A stretch of 38,143 nt of DNA, taken from positions 1-38,143 of the forward strand of contig CAYPCW010000026.1 of the NCBI GenBank assembly GCA_964409335.1, read 5' to 3'. A program made the position numbers and the translations under genes. This document shows, one piece after another, positions 25,362-33,698 of this stretch; the stretch's first letter is position 1, and each line of letters begins with the position of its first letter. The notes beneath the pieces are model-generated. The model was not told the DNA's origin. It saw only the letters and a program-made list of their open reading frames with translations, and searched no databases. This DNA comes from JABMOW01 sp964409335. GTDB taxonomy: Bacteria; Fidelibacterota; Marinisomatia; SCGC-AAA003-L08; JACNLC01.

Positions 25362-26099
25362 ATGGAATTTAAAAATAAAATTGTGCTCATCACCGGAGGG
25401 GCACAGGGAATTGGTGCTTCGATTGTTGACGAATTTTTACACGGCGGTGCGAAGGTTATCATCATGGATTTGATGTGGTCCGACAATTTTAGTTCTTCCC
25501 GCAACCCGAATCTGAGGGAGATCACCGGCGATGTGTCCCGGTCCGGCGACGTGAATCGGGTAGTATCGCAAATTACCGGTGAATTTGGATGCATTGATGT
25601 TCTGGTCAATAATGCGGGGATCATCCGGGATAATGTGATATGGAAAATGCCGGAAGCGGATTTTGACTCGGTGATCTCGGTCAATCTGAAAGGTCCATGG
25701 CTGATGTGTAAAGCAGTCGCTCCGGTGATGCGGCGGCAAAAGTCCGGGCGTATCGTTAATATCGTGTCCCGTGCCTGGTTGGGCAATGTGGGACAGTCCA
25801 ATTATTCGGCTTCCAAAGGCGGATTGGTAAGCCTGACGCGTGTGTTGGCGTTGGAATTGGCGCGGGATTACATTACAGTGAATGCCGTTGCACCGGGATT
25901 GATCAACACACCCATGACCCGAAAATTAGATCCTGAAATTTTCCAAAAACTCGAAATGGCGCTCCCCGGAAAACGGGCGGGTACTCCGGAAGATATCGCA
26001 TATGCCGTCACTTTTCTGGCATCCGGAAAGGCACGGTTCATCAACGGGCAGGTCCTGTATGTGGATGGCGGCAGAAGTATTGGCGGGACATCTCTGTAA
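25362..26099 (+). CDS. Short-chain dehydrogenase/reductase (FabG-like)
   Basis: A 245-residue classical SDR. The cofactor loop is TGGAQGIG (residues 11-18), NNAG is present, and the catalytic tetrad includes the Ser in NIVSRAW and Tyr-x-x-x-Lys in YSASKGG. The acidic residue after the second strand (VIIMD) suggests a preference for NAD. The ATG follows the stop of the previous gene with no gap. In benzoate loci SDRs of this type oxidise 3-hydroxypimeloyl-CoA or 2-hydroxycyclohexanecarbonyl-CoA (BadH). The first fits the pathway here because oah is present, though the dehydrogenase fusion upstream could do the same step. A fatty-acid FabG is unlikely, since no other fab genes are nearby. Confidence 0.9.
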   Translation: MEFKNKIVLITGGAQGIGASIVDEFLHGGAKVIIMDLMWSDNFSSSRNPNLREITGDVSRSGDVNRVVSQITGEFGCIDVLVNNAGIIRDNVIWKMPEADFDSVISVNLKGPWLMCKAVAPVMRRQKSGRIVNIVSRAWLGNVGQSNYSASKGGLVSLTRVLALELARDYITVNAVAPGLINTPMTRKLDPEIFQKLEMALPGKRAGTPEDIAYAVTFLASGKARFINGQVLYVDGGRSIGGTSL

Positions 26100-26140
26100 T
26101 GGTTCCCGGATTTTTAGTGTTTGAAACCAGGTGTCTGTAA

Positions 26141-27289
26141 ATGGGGAATAGCAAACCGGTGTATTTGATGGACGGCTGCCGGTCAGCCATTGGAAGGGGG
26201 CATCCTGAAAAGGGAATACTCGCTTCCATTCGAGCGGATGAACTCATGGTTCAGATATTACATTCGCTCATCCGGCGACGGGGCATAGATGTATCACAGA
26301 TTGATGATTTTTTCCTGGGATGTGTCGGGCAGCATCGGGAACAGGGCAAAAACCTGGCTCGTCTTATCCTGCTCCTTGCAGGCCTCCCCGCCACCATACC
26401 CGGAGTAACGATCAACCGTCTATGCGCATCAAGTTTGACCGCGTTGGCTTTAGCAGCAGATACGATCCGTGCGGAGACAAACCGGATAGTGCTTGTAGGC
26501 GGGGTTGAACATTTGGGGCATGTCCCCATGTCGGCTGCGGTGGACTACCATCCTGCCCTTTTTGAAAACTACCCCTTTCAATGGACAAATATGGGGTTGA
26601 CGGCAGAAAAACTATCTATTGATTTTGGTATCAGCCGCGCTGAACAGGATGACTTTACCATTCAGTCCAATGATCGCTATTTTAAGGCAAAAGCAACCGG
26701 GTTTTTCAAAGACGAGATTGTTCAAATTACCCTATCAGACGGAACGACGGTTCAGGACGATCAGGAGCCGCGGCGATCGACCCCGGAACAATTAGCGTCT
26801 CTCAAGTCCGTATTTGATGAAGCAGGGACGATTACCGCTGCGAACAGTTCCGGTATTTCGGATGGGGGATGTATCTCCCTGATCGGGGATCAATCCGCAC
26901 TGGATAAATTTACCTGGAAACCGCTGGCAAAAATCGACAGGACTGTCACCATAGGATTATCCCCCGATGAGATGGGTCTGGGACCGGTTCATGCCATTCA
27001 AAAATTACTCAGACTCACGGGGTTGTCTGTGTCTGATATCGGTTTATTTGAGATCAATGAAGCATTTGCCGTCCAGACATTGGTCTGCCGGAATGAATTG
27101 GGGATTGATCCTGAAAAATTGAATATTCACGGAGGAGCGGTAGCCATGGGGCATCCCCTGGGGATGACCGGGATCCGTCTCGCTCTCACTCTGGCACGAA
27201 GTATGACCCTTGTAAATGTAGAATATGGGATTGCCTCCTTATGCGTGGGGCATGGGCAGGGGATAGCCATGCTGCTACGCCGGGAGTAA
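26141..27289 (+). CDS. Thiolase (second copy)
   Basis: A 382-residue thiolase, distinct from the one at 18960. The nucleophile is Cys95 (NRLCASSLTAL), with NEAFAVQ, His338 in GGAVAMGHPLGMTG and Cys368 in SLCVGHGQG, all intact. It resembles the PcaF/acetyl-CoA acyltransferase group. It lies between the SDR and the hydroxybenzoyl-CoA reductase genes and is probably co-transcribed, with 41 bases before it and 14 after. It is the better-placed candidate for thiolysis of 3-oxopimeloyl-CoA, leaving the other for acetoacetyl-CoA, but this division is a guess. No clear ribosome-binding sequence is seen before the ATG. Confidence 0.92.
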   Translation: MGNSKPVYLMDGCRSAIGRGHPEKGILASIRADELMVQILHSLIRRRGIDVSQIDDFFLGCVGQHREQGKNLARLILLLAGLPATIPGVTINRLCASSLTALALAADTIRAETNRIVLVGGVEHLGHVPMSAAVDYHPALFENYPFQWTNMGLTAEKLSIDFGISRAEQDDFTIQSNDRYFKAKATGFFKDEIVQITLSDGTTVQDDQEPRRSTPEQLASLKSVFDEAGTITAANSSGISDGGCISLIGDQSALDKFTWKPLAKIDRTVTIGLSPDEMGLGPVHAIQKLLRLTGLSVSDIGLFEINEAFAVQTLVCRNELGIDPEKLNIHGGAVAMGHPLGMTGIRLALTLARSMTLVNVEYGIASLCVGHGQGIAMLLRRE

Positions 27290-27303
27290 CCAGGGGAATT
27301 TTC

Positions 27304-27774
27304 ATGCAAAAAGTAGAATTACATATCAATGGATTTACGCGGACGCTGTTGGTCGGGGTTCATGAAACCTTATTGGATACCTTACGGGAAAATCTGAATC
27401 TAACGGGAACCAAGCGCGGATGCGATCAGGCATCCTGTGGAAGTTGTACCGTGTTATTGGACGGCGTCCCGGTACTGAGTTGTATCACGCCTTCCCTGAG
27501 GTGTGACGGTAGGGAGATTCTTACGATCGAAGGATTGGGAATTGAAGGTCATTTACATCCCGTCCAGGAACGGTTGGTATCAGAGGGAGGATTACAGTGT
27601 GGGTTTTGTACGCCGGGGATCGTGATGACTGTAGTGCCTTTTTTGAATGAAAATCCGGATGCGACCGATGAAGAGATCAAAGAAGCATTATCTGGAAATC
27701 TGTGCCGGTGTACGGGGTATAAAAAAATCATCGATTCTGTTCGTCTCGCCGCAGAGGATTTAAGACATGAGTAA
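27304..27774 (+). CDS. hcrC: 4-hydroxybenzoyl-CoA reductase, [2Fe-2S] subunit (gamma)
   Basis: A 156-residue iron-sulfur subunit of a xanthine-oxidase-family enzyme. The plant-type [2Fe-2S] cluster is held by Cys40, Cys45, Cys48 and Cys60 (GCDQASCGSC then VLSC). The second, helical-domain cluster is held by Cys99, Cys102, Cys134 and Cys136 (QCGFCTPG and LCRCTGY). It passes electrons between the molybdenum site of HcrA and the flavin of HcrB. The reading frame is open upstream into the thiolase gene, but the alignment begins at MQKVELHING, and ATG 27304 is the sensible start. It overlaps hcrA by eight bases. On its own the subunit would fit any xanthine-oxidase family member; the hcrB signature fixes the identity. 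Confidence 0.9.
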   Translation: MQKVELHINGFTRTLLVGVHETLLDTLRENLNLTGTKRGCDQASCGSCTVLLDGVPVLSCITPSLRCDGREILTIEGLGIEGHLHPVQERLVSEGGLQCGFCTPGIVMTVVPFLNENPDATDEEIKEALSGNLCRCTGYKKIIDSVRLAAEDLRHE

Positions 27775-30049
27775 TGTAATTGGAAAACCCACGCCACTGA
27801 TCGATGCGGTTCAGAAAACGACGGGGAAGGCAATGTATTCGGACGATTTTATATTTCCAAATATGTTGTTTGCGGGCTTGCACCGAAGTCCCTATCCTCA
27901 TGCCAAAATTATTACAGTCGATACATCTGAAGCAGCGTCCTGCCCCGGTGTGAGAGCGGTCATCACAGGGAAAGATCTCCCGGCCGCTTTTGGGGTGCTT
28001 CCCATTCACCCCGATGAAAATGCGATGGCGGTTGAGAAAGTCCGGTATGTGGGGGAAATTGTCGCTGCTGTTGCCGCCGAGACGCGTGAAGCAGCCCGGA
28101 AGGGTGCAGCATTGATCCGTGTGACCTATAAACCGATCAAGCCCTTTTTTACCCCTGAAGAATCTCTTGCGGATTGTTCCGAAGAAGAGAAAATTCATCA
28201 GTACACCCGGAACGAAAAGAATATCCATAAAATCGCTGAACTAAATTTTAACGACCCTAAAGCCGCCCTGGAGACATCGGACCATGTTCGGTCTGTCCGG
28301 TTCAAATTTGCCGGTGTAACCCATGCTTTTACAGAACCGCATTCCACGGTGGCCAGTTGGGAAAGGGATGGGACTCTGCTGGTGATCTCCGCGACCCAGG
28401 TTCCCCATTATCTGCATCGTACGTTGTCTAAAGTACTGGACATTCCCCTTTATAAAATCCAGGTGAAAAAACCAGCATTGGGGGGCGGATTTGGGGGGAA
28501 GAGCGATCCGTTCCCACATGAGATGATCGCTGCAAAATTATCGATGATCACCCATCGCCCGGTGAAATGTACACTGACCCGGGAGGAGGTGTTTCTAACC
28601 AATCACGGCAGGCACCCGACGGAGATGGTCATGACGGTGGGATGTGACGCCGGGGGAAAAATTACCGCTTTAGACACCGATATCGTGATTGATGGCGGCG
28701 CATTTGGCAGTTTTGGCGTGGTCACTGCATATTATAACGGCGTTCTCCTCCAGGGACCCTACCGGATCGACCGGTTTGGATTTATCACGAAGCGAGTGTA
28801 TACCAATAAACCACAATGCGGCGCTATGAGAGGCCACGGGGCGGTCAATCCCCGGTATGCCGTAGAAGTGGTGATAGATATGCTGGCGCAGGATACGCAA
28901 ACAGACCCCTGCGAATTCAGACTCAGGAATTTTCTACCTGAAAATACCAAAACTGTGGGGGAATTACGGATCACCAGTAATGGAATCCGGGAATGTCTGG
29001 ATACCGTCCGACGGAAATCCGGGTGGAACGAGCACTATCGTAAATTACCCTACGGTCATGGATTGGGTGTAGCATGCGGATTTTTCATCAGCGGCAGTGC
29101 ATTACCCATCATTTGGAATCGATATCCCCAGACCGTCGTCCATGCAAAACTGGATTTTGACGGCAGAGTGGTCATGTTAAGCGGCGCCAGCGACATCGGA
29201 CAGGGCAGCGATACCCTGCTGGTTCAGATCGCCGCAGAAGAGCTTGGCATTTCCATGAACCGGGTACAGGTAGAAGTTGCCGACACAAAACTCACACCGG
29301 TGGATCTGGGCAGTTATTCCAGCCGGGTCACCTTCATGGTGGGGAATGCCGCCAAACAAGCTGTGGACAAGATCAGACATCAGATCGCCGCCTGTATCGC
29401 AAATGAAAAATCGGTTATGAGAGAAGCTATTCGGTTTGACGATGAACGGGTATTTACCGATGATGGAAAATTAGACCTGACGTGGGAAGAGGCTGTAGAA
29501 ATTGCCATGGCAGGACGAGGCGCAATTGTGGAAAGCGGATGTTATATTTCCCCCAAAATGGGAGGTACATTTAAAGGAGCTGGCGCAGGACTCAGCCCGG
29601 CCTATAGTTTTGGGGCATTTATCGCCAAAGTCAGGGTGGATACGCTCACAGGACAGGTGTCTGTGAAAAAAGTGTGGGGCGCCCACGACTGCGGTAAAGC
29701 CCTTAATCCCCTGTCTGTCGAAGGTCAGATCGAGGGAAGTATCCATATGGGACTCGGACAGGCGATATCCGAAGAAATGCGGTATCATCAGGGCAGATTA
29801 GTGAACGCCAATTTCTGGGATTATCGCATCCCCCTCACCCTGGATACCCCGGAGATGGATGTGACGATCATTGAATCCCAGGATGGTGAAGGGCCCTATG
29901 GCGCCAAGGAAGCGGGAGAGGGACCGATCCATCCGGTGCTGCCTGCGATCGGGAATGCCATTTATGACGCCGTGGGTATCCGGATGACGAATCTCCCGAT
30001 TACACCGGATAAAATTCGGGCGGAACTTCGGAAGCGGGGGAAGTCATGA
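27767..30049 (+). CDS. hcrA: 4-hydroxybenzoyl-CoA reductase, molybdopterin subunit (alpha)
   Basis: A 760-residue catalytic subunit, which removes the phenolic hydroxyl of 4-hydroxybenzoyl-CoA to give benzoyl-CoA. The N-terminal substrate domain starts GKPTPLIDAVQKTTGKAMYS. Molybdenum-cofactor motifs are ATQVPHYLHRTL, GGGFGGKSDPFPHE and GAMRGHGAVNPRYAVE. The catalytic glutamate lies in YGAKEAGEGPIHP near the C-terminus. The length is normal for HcrA/HbaC. The start overlaps hcrC and the stop overlaps hcrB (ATGA), so the three subunits are made together. An XdhC-type chaperone follows. The presence of this enzyme extends the pathway to 4-hydroxybenzoate and to phenolic compounds that are channelled through it. 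Confidence 0.92.
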   Translation: MSNVIGKPTPLIDAVQKTTGKAMYSDDFIFPNMLFAGLHRSPYPHAKIITVDTSEAASCPGVRAVITGKDLPAAFGVLPIHPDENAMAVEKVRYVGEIVAAVAAETREAARKGAALIRVTYKPIKPFFTPEESLADCSEEEKIHQYTRNEKNIHKIAELNFNDPKAALETSDHVRSVRFKFAGVTHAFTEPHSTVASWERDGTLLVISATQVPHYLHRTLSKVLDIPLYKIQVKKPALGGGFGGKSDPFPHEMIAAKLSMITHRPVKCTLTREEVFLTNHGRHPTEMVMTVGCDAGGKITALDTDIVIDGGAFGSFGVVTAYYNGVLLQGPYRIDRFGFITKRVYTNKPQCGAMRGHGAVNPRYAVEVVIDMLAQDTQTDPCEFRLRNFLPENTKTVGELRITSNGIRECLDTVRRKSGWNEHYRKLPYGHGLGVACGFFISGSALPIIWNRYPQTVVHAKLDFDGRVVMLSGASDIGQGSDTLLVQIAAEELGISMNRVQVEVADTKLTPVDLGSYSSRVTFMVGNAAKQAVDKIRHQIAACIANEKSVMREAIRFDDERVFTDDGKLDLTWEEAVEIAMAGRGAIVESGCYISPKMGGTFKGAGAGLSPAYSFGAFIAKVRVDTLTGQVSVKKVWGAHDCGKALNPLSVEGQIEGSIHMGLGQAISEEMRYHQGRLVNANFWDYRIPLTLDTPEMDVTIIESQDGEGPYGAKEAGEGPIHPVLPAIGNAIYDAVGIRMTNLPITPDKIRAELRKRGKS

Positions 30050-30975
30050 GTACCCCATTATATGTTATGCCCCAAACGGTGGCTAAAGCGATATCTCTGG
30101 CAAACAACGACCCCGCCGGTTATGTTTTTTATGCCGGCGGAACCGATATCCAACTCCATATAAAACAGCATTTAATCCAGCCGGATACGATCATCGATCT
30201 CACCGGTGTTAAATCCCTGAAAAAAATAAACAGCCGGGGAGGCCGCCTGGTTCTTGGGGCGATGGTTACCCTGGATCAGATTATCCATCATCAGGGGATA
30301 CGGGCAAACTACCCGATCATCGCCGTCTCCGCGACCTCTGTTGCCACGCCAGTAGTCCGGAAAACTGCAACCCTCGGTGGCAATCTGATGGTGAGCAACC
30401 GGTGCAGTTTTTATAATCAGTCCTTCGAGTGGCGGCAATCGATTGGGTCCTGCCTGAAGGATACGGGTGATTTCTGCCAGGTGACCGGCGGGCTGCATCA
30501 TTGTTATTCCCGGAATGTATCTGATCTGGCTCCGGCGCTCATGGCCCTGAATGCCCGGGTTACCGTTCGGTCTGTGACCGGTAAAATATATCTGCCCATG
30601 GCCGGTCTGTATGTTCCCGACGGGCTGATCGTCCATGCCCCGCTCGGCGCCGGCGGAATCATCACCGAAATTATGATCCCGGAGATCCCGTCAAAATGGT
30701 GGTTCAAAAAATTACGTCTCCGGAATAGTATGGATTTCACGTCTCTGACCGTCGCTGCATGTGTCGATAATACGGACAACCTGCGCGTCGCCGTGAACGG
30801 GGTATCCATGGCGCCAGTAGGGGTGGAAGCAAAGATCAGTAACCTCACATTAACCGACATGATCCGGCAGGTGAAACGCACCTGCAAGACGGTAGATAAC
30901 GACTACTTACCGCTGCAGTACCGCCGGGAAATGATCTCGGCTTTCCTGACGGAATGCTGGGAATCCTTTCACTGA
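30046..30975 (+). CDS. hcrB: 4-hydroxybenzoyl-CoA reductase, FAD and [4Fe-4S] subunit (beta)
   Basis: A 309-residue flavin subunit with the FAD motifs YAGGTDIQLHIK and TLGGNLMVSNRC. Between them and the C-terminal domain lies an insertion with four cysteines: Cys120, Cys136, Cys144 and Cys153, at spacings of 16, 8 and 9. This insertion binds the extra [4Fe-4S] cluster found only in 4-hydroxybenzoyl-CoA reductases within the xanthine-oxidase family. From memory, the spacing equals that of the Thauera enzyme (Cys122/138/146/155). The cluster lets the enzyme run in the reductive direction with ferredoxin. This is the best single proof that the hcrCAB set is a hydroxybenzoyl-CoA reductase and not a CO or xanthine dehydrogenase. 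Confidence 0.94.
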   Translation: MSTPLYVMPQTVAKAISLANNDPAGYVFYAGGTDIQLHIKQHLIQPDTIIDLTGVKSLKKINSRGGRLVLGAMVTLDQIIHHQGIRANYPIIAVSATSVATPVVRKTATLGGNLMVSNRCSFYNQSFEWRQSIGSCLKDTGDFCQVTGGLHHCYSRNVSDLAPALMALNARVTVRSVTGKIYLPMAGLYVPDGLIVHAPLGAGGIITEIMIPEIPSKWWFKKLRLRNSMDFTSLTVAACVDNTDNLRVAVNGVSMAPVGVEAKISNLTLTDMIRQVKRTCKTVDNDYLPLQYRREMISAFLTECWESFH

Positions 30976-30984
30976 CGCTGCCTG

Positions 30985-32082
30985 ATGAATGAACTGAACC
31001 AAATTCTACAGGCGGTGAAACAAAGTGAACAACGGGGGGAACCCTGCGTGCTTGCCACCCTCGTCCGTGTGGAGGGTTCCCATTATCGGAAACCGGGCGC
31101 ACGGGCACTGGTTGATGCGCAGGGTAAAATCACCGGCTCCATTGGTGGCGGATGTCTGGATACCGATCTGATTTTGCATACCCGCGAGGTCATTTATGAA
31201 CGAGTCCCCCGACTACTCCACTATGATTCCACCTCAGACGATGACATCATTTTTGGGCTGGGTCTGGGTTGCGGAGGGATGGTAGAAATTTTATTGGAAC
31301 CGCTGATTCCGGGGAGACTGAAGCGTGCCTTATCCAGTCTTATGTCTGGTTTTGAAACAAAAGAAAAAATTTCCATGGCAACGGTCATCCGAACGGATAT
31401 TGAAAGCATCCACTCGGGGGACCGGATGGTGCTAAAGGGGGATCATCAGGTGATCAACGACCTGGATAATTCCGAGGTTAGCGACTGGCTGCGCAATCAG
31501 CTCATCCGGACCTCCAGCCATTCACAGCCCTCCGTCATTTCCTGGAGCGCCTGTGACCGGAGATTGGAGGTTTTCATGGAAGTGGTATGTCCGCCCATCC
31601 ATCTGGCGATCATTGGGGGCGGGAATGACAGCCTCCCGCTGGCGACCATCGCTGAAACTTTGGGATGGGAAATCACGGTAATGGATCACCGTAAAGATTT
31701 CGCAACAGCAGAGCGATTTCCAAAAGCAGACCGGGTAGTGACCGTCGAACCGAATGAAATCCTGTCGGTATGGGAAAATGATCTTCCCGATGCGGTGGTG
31801 GTCCTGACCCATCATTTCCGGAACGATACGCGGTTACTCCTGAACCTGCTGCCCTTAGAACTCCCGTATCTCGGTGTGTTGGGGTCCCGGCGTCGTGTTG
31901 AAAAATTATTAAATGCCGTGGAGGAAAACGGACTCACAATTACCGTTGCGATGAGAACCCGGCTCCATTCACCGGTCGGGTTAAGGATACCTGCTGAATC
32001 CCCTGAGGAGATTGCGCTGGCGATCGCCGCTGAAATTCAGCAGGAGTTGAAAGGGGGTAAACATCCCATCAATTCACGGTGA
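30985..32082 (+). CDS. XdhC/CoxI-family molybdenum-cofactor maturation factor
   Basis: A 365-residue protein with the two XdhC parts. The N-terminal CoxI domain has TLVRVEGSHYRKPGARALV and GSIGGGCLDTDLI. The C-terminal Rossmann domain has LAIIGGGNDSLPLATIAE and YLGVLGSRRRVEKL. XdhC proteins bind and sulfurate the molybdenum cofactor and insert it into xanthine-oxidase-family enzymes. Here the client is plainly HcrABC, whose genes end nine bases upstream. It is the last gene of the plus-strand degradation locus; a 573-bp gap follows. The start at 30985 is the only sensible ATG, without a strong ribosome-binding site. Confidence 0.9.
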   Translation: MNELNQILQAVKQSEQRGEPCVLATLVRVEGSHYRKPGARALVDAQGKITGSIGGGCLDTDLILHTREVIYERVPRLLHYDSTSDDDIIFGLGLGCGGMVEILLEPLIPGRLKRALSSLMSGFETKEKISMATVIRTDIESIHSGDRMVLKGDHQVINDLDNSEVSDWLRNQLIRTSSHSQPSVISWSACDRRLEVFMEVVCPPIHLAIIGGGNDSLPLATIAETLGWEITVMDHRKDFATAERFPKADRVVTVEPNEILSVWENDLPDAVVVLTHHFRNDTRLLLNLLPLELPYLGVLGSRRRVEKLLNAVEENGLTITVAMRTRLHSPVGLRIPAESPEEIALAIAAEIQQELKGGKHPINSR

Positions 32083-32156
32083 TGGTATCCCAGTTCAACC
32101 GGAATCGCCGATTTTGAAAACCCGAACCGGAACACAGCAATATAATGGTGTGTAAA

Positions 32157-32205
32157 CTTATTTTTTTGTAATAATTTTATGTAGTCAGTTTGACAAAAAA
32201 ATAAG
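32157..32205. terminator. AT-rich inverted repeat, possible bidirectional terminator
   Basis: The 13-base arm CTTATTTTTTTGT (32157-32169) is the exact reverse complement of 32193-32205, with a 23-base loop. It lies 75 bases after the xdhC-like gene and could end the long operon. The arms are almost pure A/T with no GC-rich stem, so it is not a classical intrinsic terminator. Confidence 0.35.
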
Positions 32206-32279
32206 CTGTCTGGCAAAAAGCGAGTGTCTAAATGTATGGGCACATATATATTTAAACCTATATTGACTAACCATTCGCC

Positions 32280-32307
32280 TTGACCGGGATAGGAATTAAT
32301 GTATATT
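32280..32307 (+). promoter_or_regulatory. Candidate sigma70-type promoter for the porin-molybdoenzyme cassette
   Basis: TTGACC (32280-32285), a 16-base spacer and TATATT (32302-32307) resemble a sigma70 -35/-10 pair about 350 bases before the porin start. It depends on consensus matching alone, and in some phyla the consensus differs. Confidence 0.25.
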
Positions 32308-32316
32308 CAGGAACGG

Positions 32317-32338
32317 CCCGGGTTTCAACCTGATGCAC
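32317..32338. repeat. Degenerate REP-like element
   Basis: CCCGGGTTTCAACC followed by TGATGCAC resembles the core of the 57-bp repeat (CCCGGGCTTCAGCCC then TGCAC) at 36-55 and 747-766. The stem stays palindromic because paired bases changed together: GGCT/AGCC became GGTT/AACC. It is probably an old copy of the same repeat family. Confidence 0.4.
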
Positions 32339-32655
32339 CCAAAGTTTTCATTCCTGCAGAGAACTACAAACGTGAATAGATGATTAATTGATTAATGTAA
32401 AATAGAGAAAAGTGCCAACTTTCCAGGTGGTCCAAAGTACGGGGACTGGTCGGCAAAATAATGAGAAAAGTAAAAATTAAGGAAATTATACATAAATTGC
32501 TAAATAATAAACAATTAACGAAAAACCACGACATAACTTCAGGTATTTCGGAAAATCAGCATTTGCTATTACCGAAGATATCTCAACATATTATACGTCA
32601 TATTCAGCAGATTTGGCTATCCCGGTATCTTAACAAAAGAGGAGGAACACTTCTT

Positions 32656-33684
32656 ATGAAAAAACTAACACCCCTGACTCTAGCCTTTATGCTCTTTATT
32701 CTCACCCGTCTTGCTACTGCCCAGGAGATAGGCAAAATTAGCGGTTACATGTTTGGCGACTATTACTACATGGCTTCAAGCCACAATGAAGCTCTGGAAG
32801 ACGCGAATGGCTTCTGGTTCCGCCGCATTTACTTCACCTACGACCAGGCATTAAATGAAGACTTTGAGGTTCGCTTTCGCCTCGAGATGAACAGCGCCGG
32901 CGATTTCACCAGTAAAACGAATTTGGAACCCTTTGTGAAGGATGCCTACCTGAAATGGAAACATGGCCGGCACAGCATCCTTTTTGGCATCTCGCCCACC
33001 CCGACCTGGGATTTGATTGAAAGCGTTTGGGGTTACCGTTCGGTGGAAAAGACTCCCCTTGATTTGCAGAAGTTTGGTTCTTCGCGCGACTTTGGTCTGG
33101 CATTCAAAGGCAGCCTGGATTCTGAGAAACGGGTCAACTACCATTTCATGATTGCCAATGGCAACAGCACCAGCTCGGAAAACAATGCCGGCAAGAAATT
33201 GCTCCTTTCTGTGACGGGCAAAATCAACAACCATATTCTGGTAGAAGGTTATGGCGATTTTGAGGGGCGCCCTGGCGTCAGCGACCGTTATACCCTGCAG
33301 GGTTTCGTGGCTTACCAGTATGACAATTTCCGCCTCGGGTTACAGTTTGCGCAGCAAAATCGCGAGGTGGGTGAAGGATTGGAAGACCTGAAACTCCAGG
33401 TTGGGTCGGTGTTCGCGGCGGCTAAAATCTCGGAAAAGACCTGGGGGTTTGCACGAATTGACCGCCTGTTCGACCCCAGCCCTGACGGCGCCAAGATATC
33501 CTACATTCCTTTTGACCCCACAGCCAAATCAACCTTTTTGCTGGTTGGATTGGACTTGATGCCAATCAAAGAGGTCCACATCATGCCCAATGTGGAAGCA
33601 GTGTTATACGATGAAAACGACGCTGGGGTAAGTCCGGACAACGATGTGATACCACGCGTTACCTTTTATTATATCTGGAAATAA
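32656..33684 (+). CDS. Outer-membrane beta-barrel porin
   Basis: A 342-residue exported protein. It starts with a signal peptide (MKKLTPLTLAFMLFILTRLATAQ, split here as MKKLTPLT and LAFMLFILTRLATAQ) cleaved near the Ala-x-Ala before residue 24. The rest has the alternating pattern of beta strands rich in aromatic residues, with GYMFGDYYYMAS, FWFRRIYFTYDQ and NFRLGLQFAQQNR. It ends in an aromatic-rich strand, VTFYYIWK, as outer-membrane barrels do. ATG 32656 is chosen because GAGGAGG lies before it and the signal peptide begins there; the open frame further upstream is not protein-like. It lies 14 bases before the ferredoxin-type gene, so it should deliver substrate to the molybdoenzyme in the periplasm. 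The exact porin family and its selectivity are unknown. CGC dominates its arginine codons, unlike genes upstream. Confidence 0.85.
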   Translation: MKKLTPLTLAFMLFILTRLATAQEIGKISGYMFGDYYYMASSHNEALEDANGFWFRRIYFTYDQALNEDFEVRFRLEMNSAGDFTSKTNLEPFVKDAYLKWKHGRHSILFGISPTPTWDLIESVWGYRSVEKTPLDLQKFGSSRDFGLAFKGSLDSEKRVNYHFMIANGNSTSSENNAGKKLLLSVTGKINNHILVEGYGDFEGRPGVSDRYTLQGFVAYQYDNFRLGLQFAQQNREVGEGLEDLKLQVGSVFAAAKISEKTWGFARIDRLFDPSPDGAKISYIPFDPTAKSTFLLVGLDLMPIKEVHIMPNVEAVLYDENDAGVSPDNDVIPRVTFYYIWK

Positions 33685-33698
33685 TCAAGGAGGTAGAA

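Larger units (their letters stand above)
32083..32655. other. 573-bp gene-free gap between the aromatic locus and the molybdoenzyme cassette
   Basis: No convincing gene is present. The frame of the downstream porin is open back to 32461, but those 65 codons lack protein-like character and a signal peptide starts only at 32656. The gap holds an AT-rich inverted repeat (32157-32205), a degenerate REP-like piece (32317-32338) and a possible promoter (32280-32307). Codon use changes across it, so it probably marks a junction between segments of different origin. Confidence 0.6.

Noticed and set aside
32461..32655. N-terminal 65-residue extension of the porin
   Set aside because: There is no ribosome-binding site, and the residues are not like a signal or mature porin, whereas ATG 32656 has GAGGAGG and a signal peptide.
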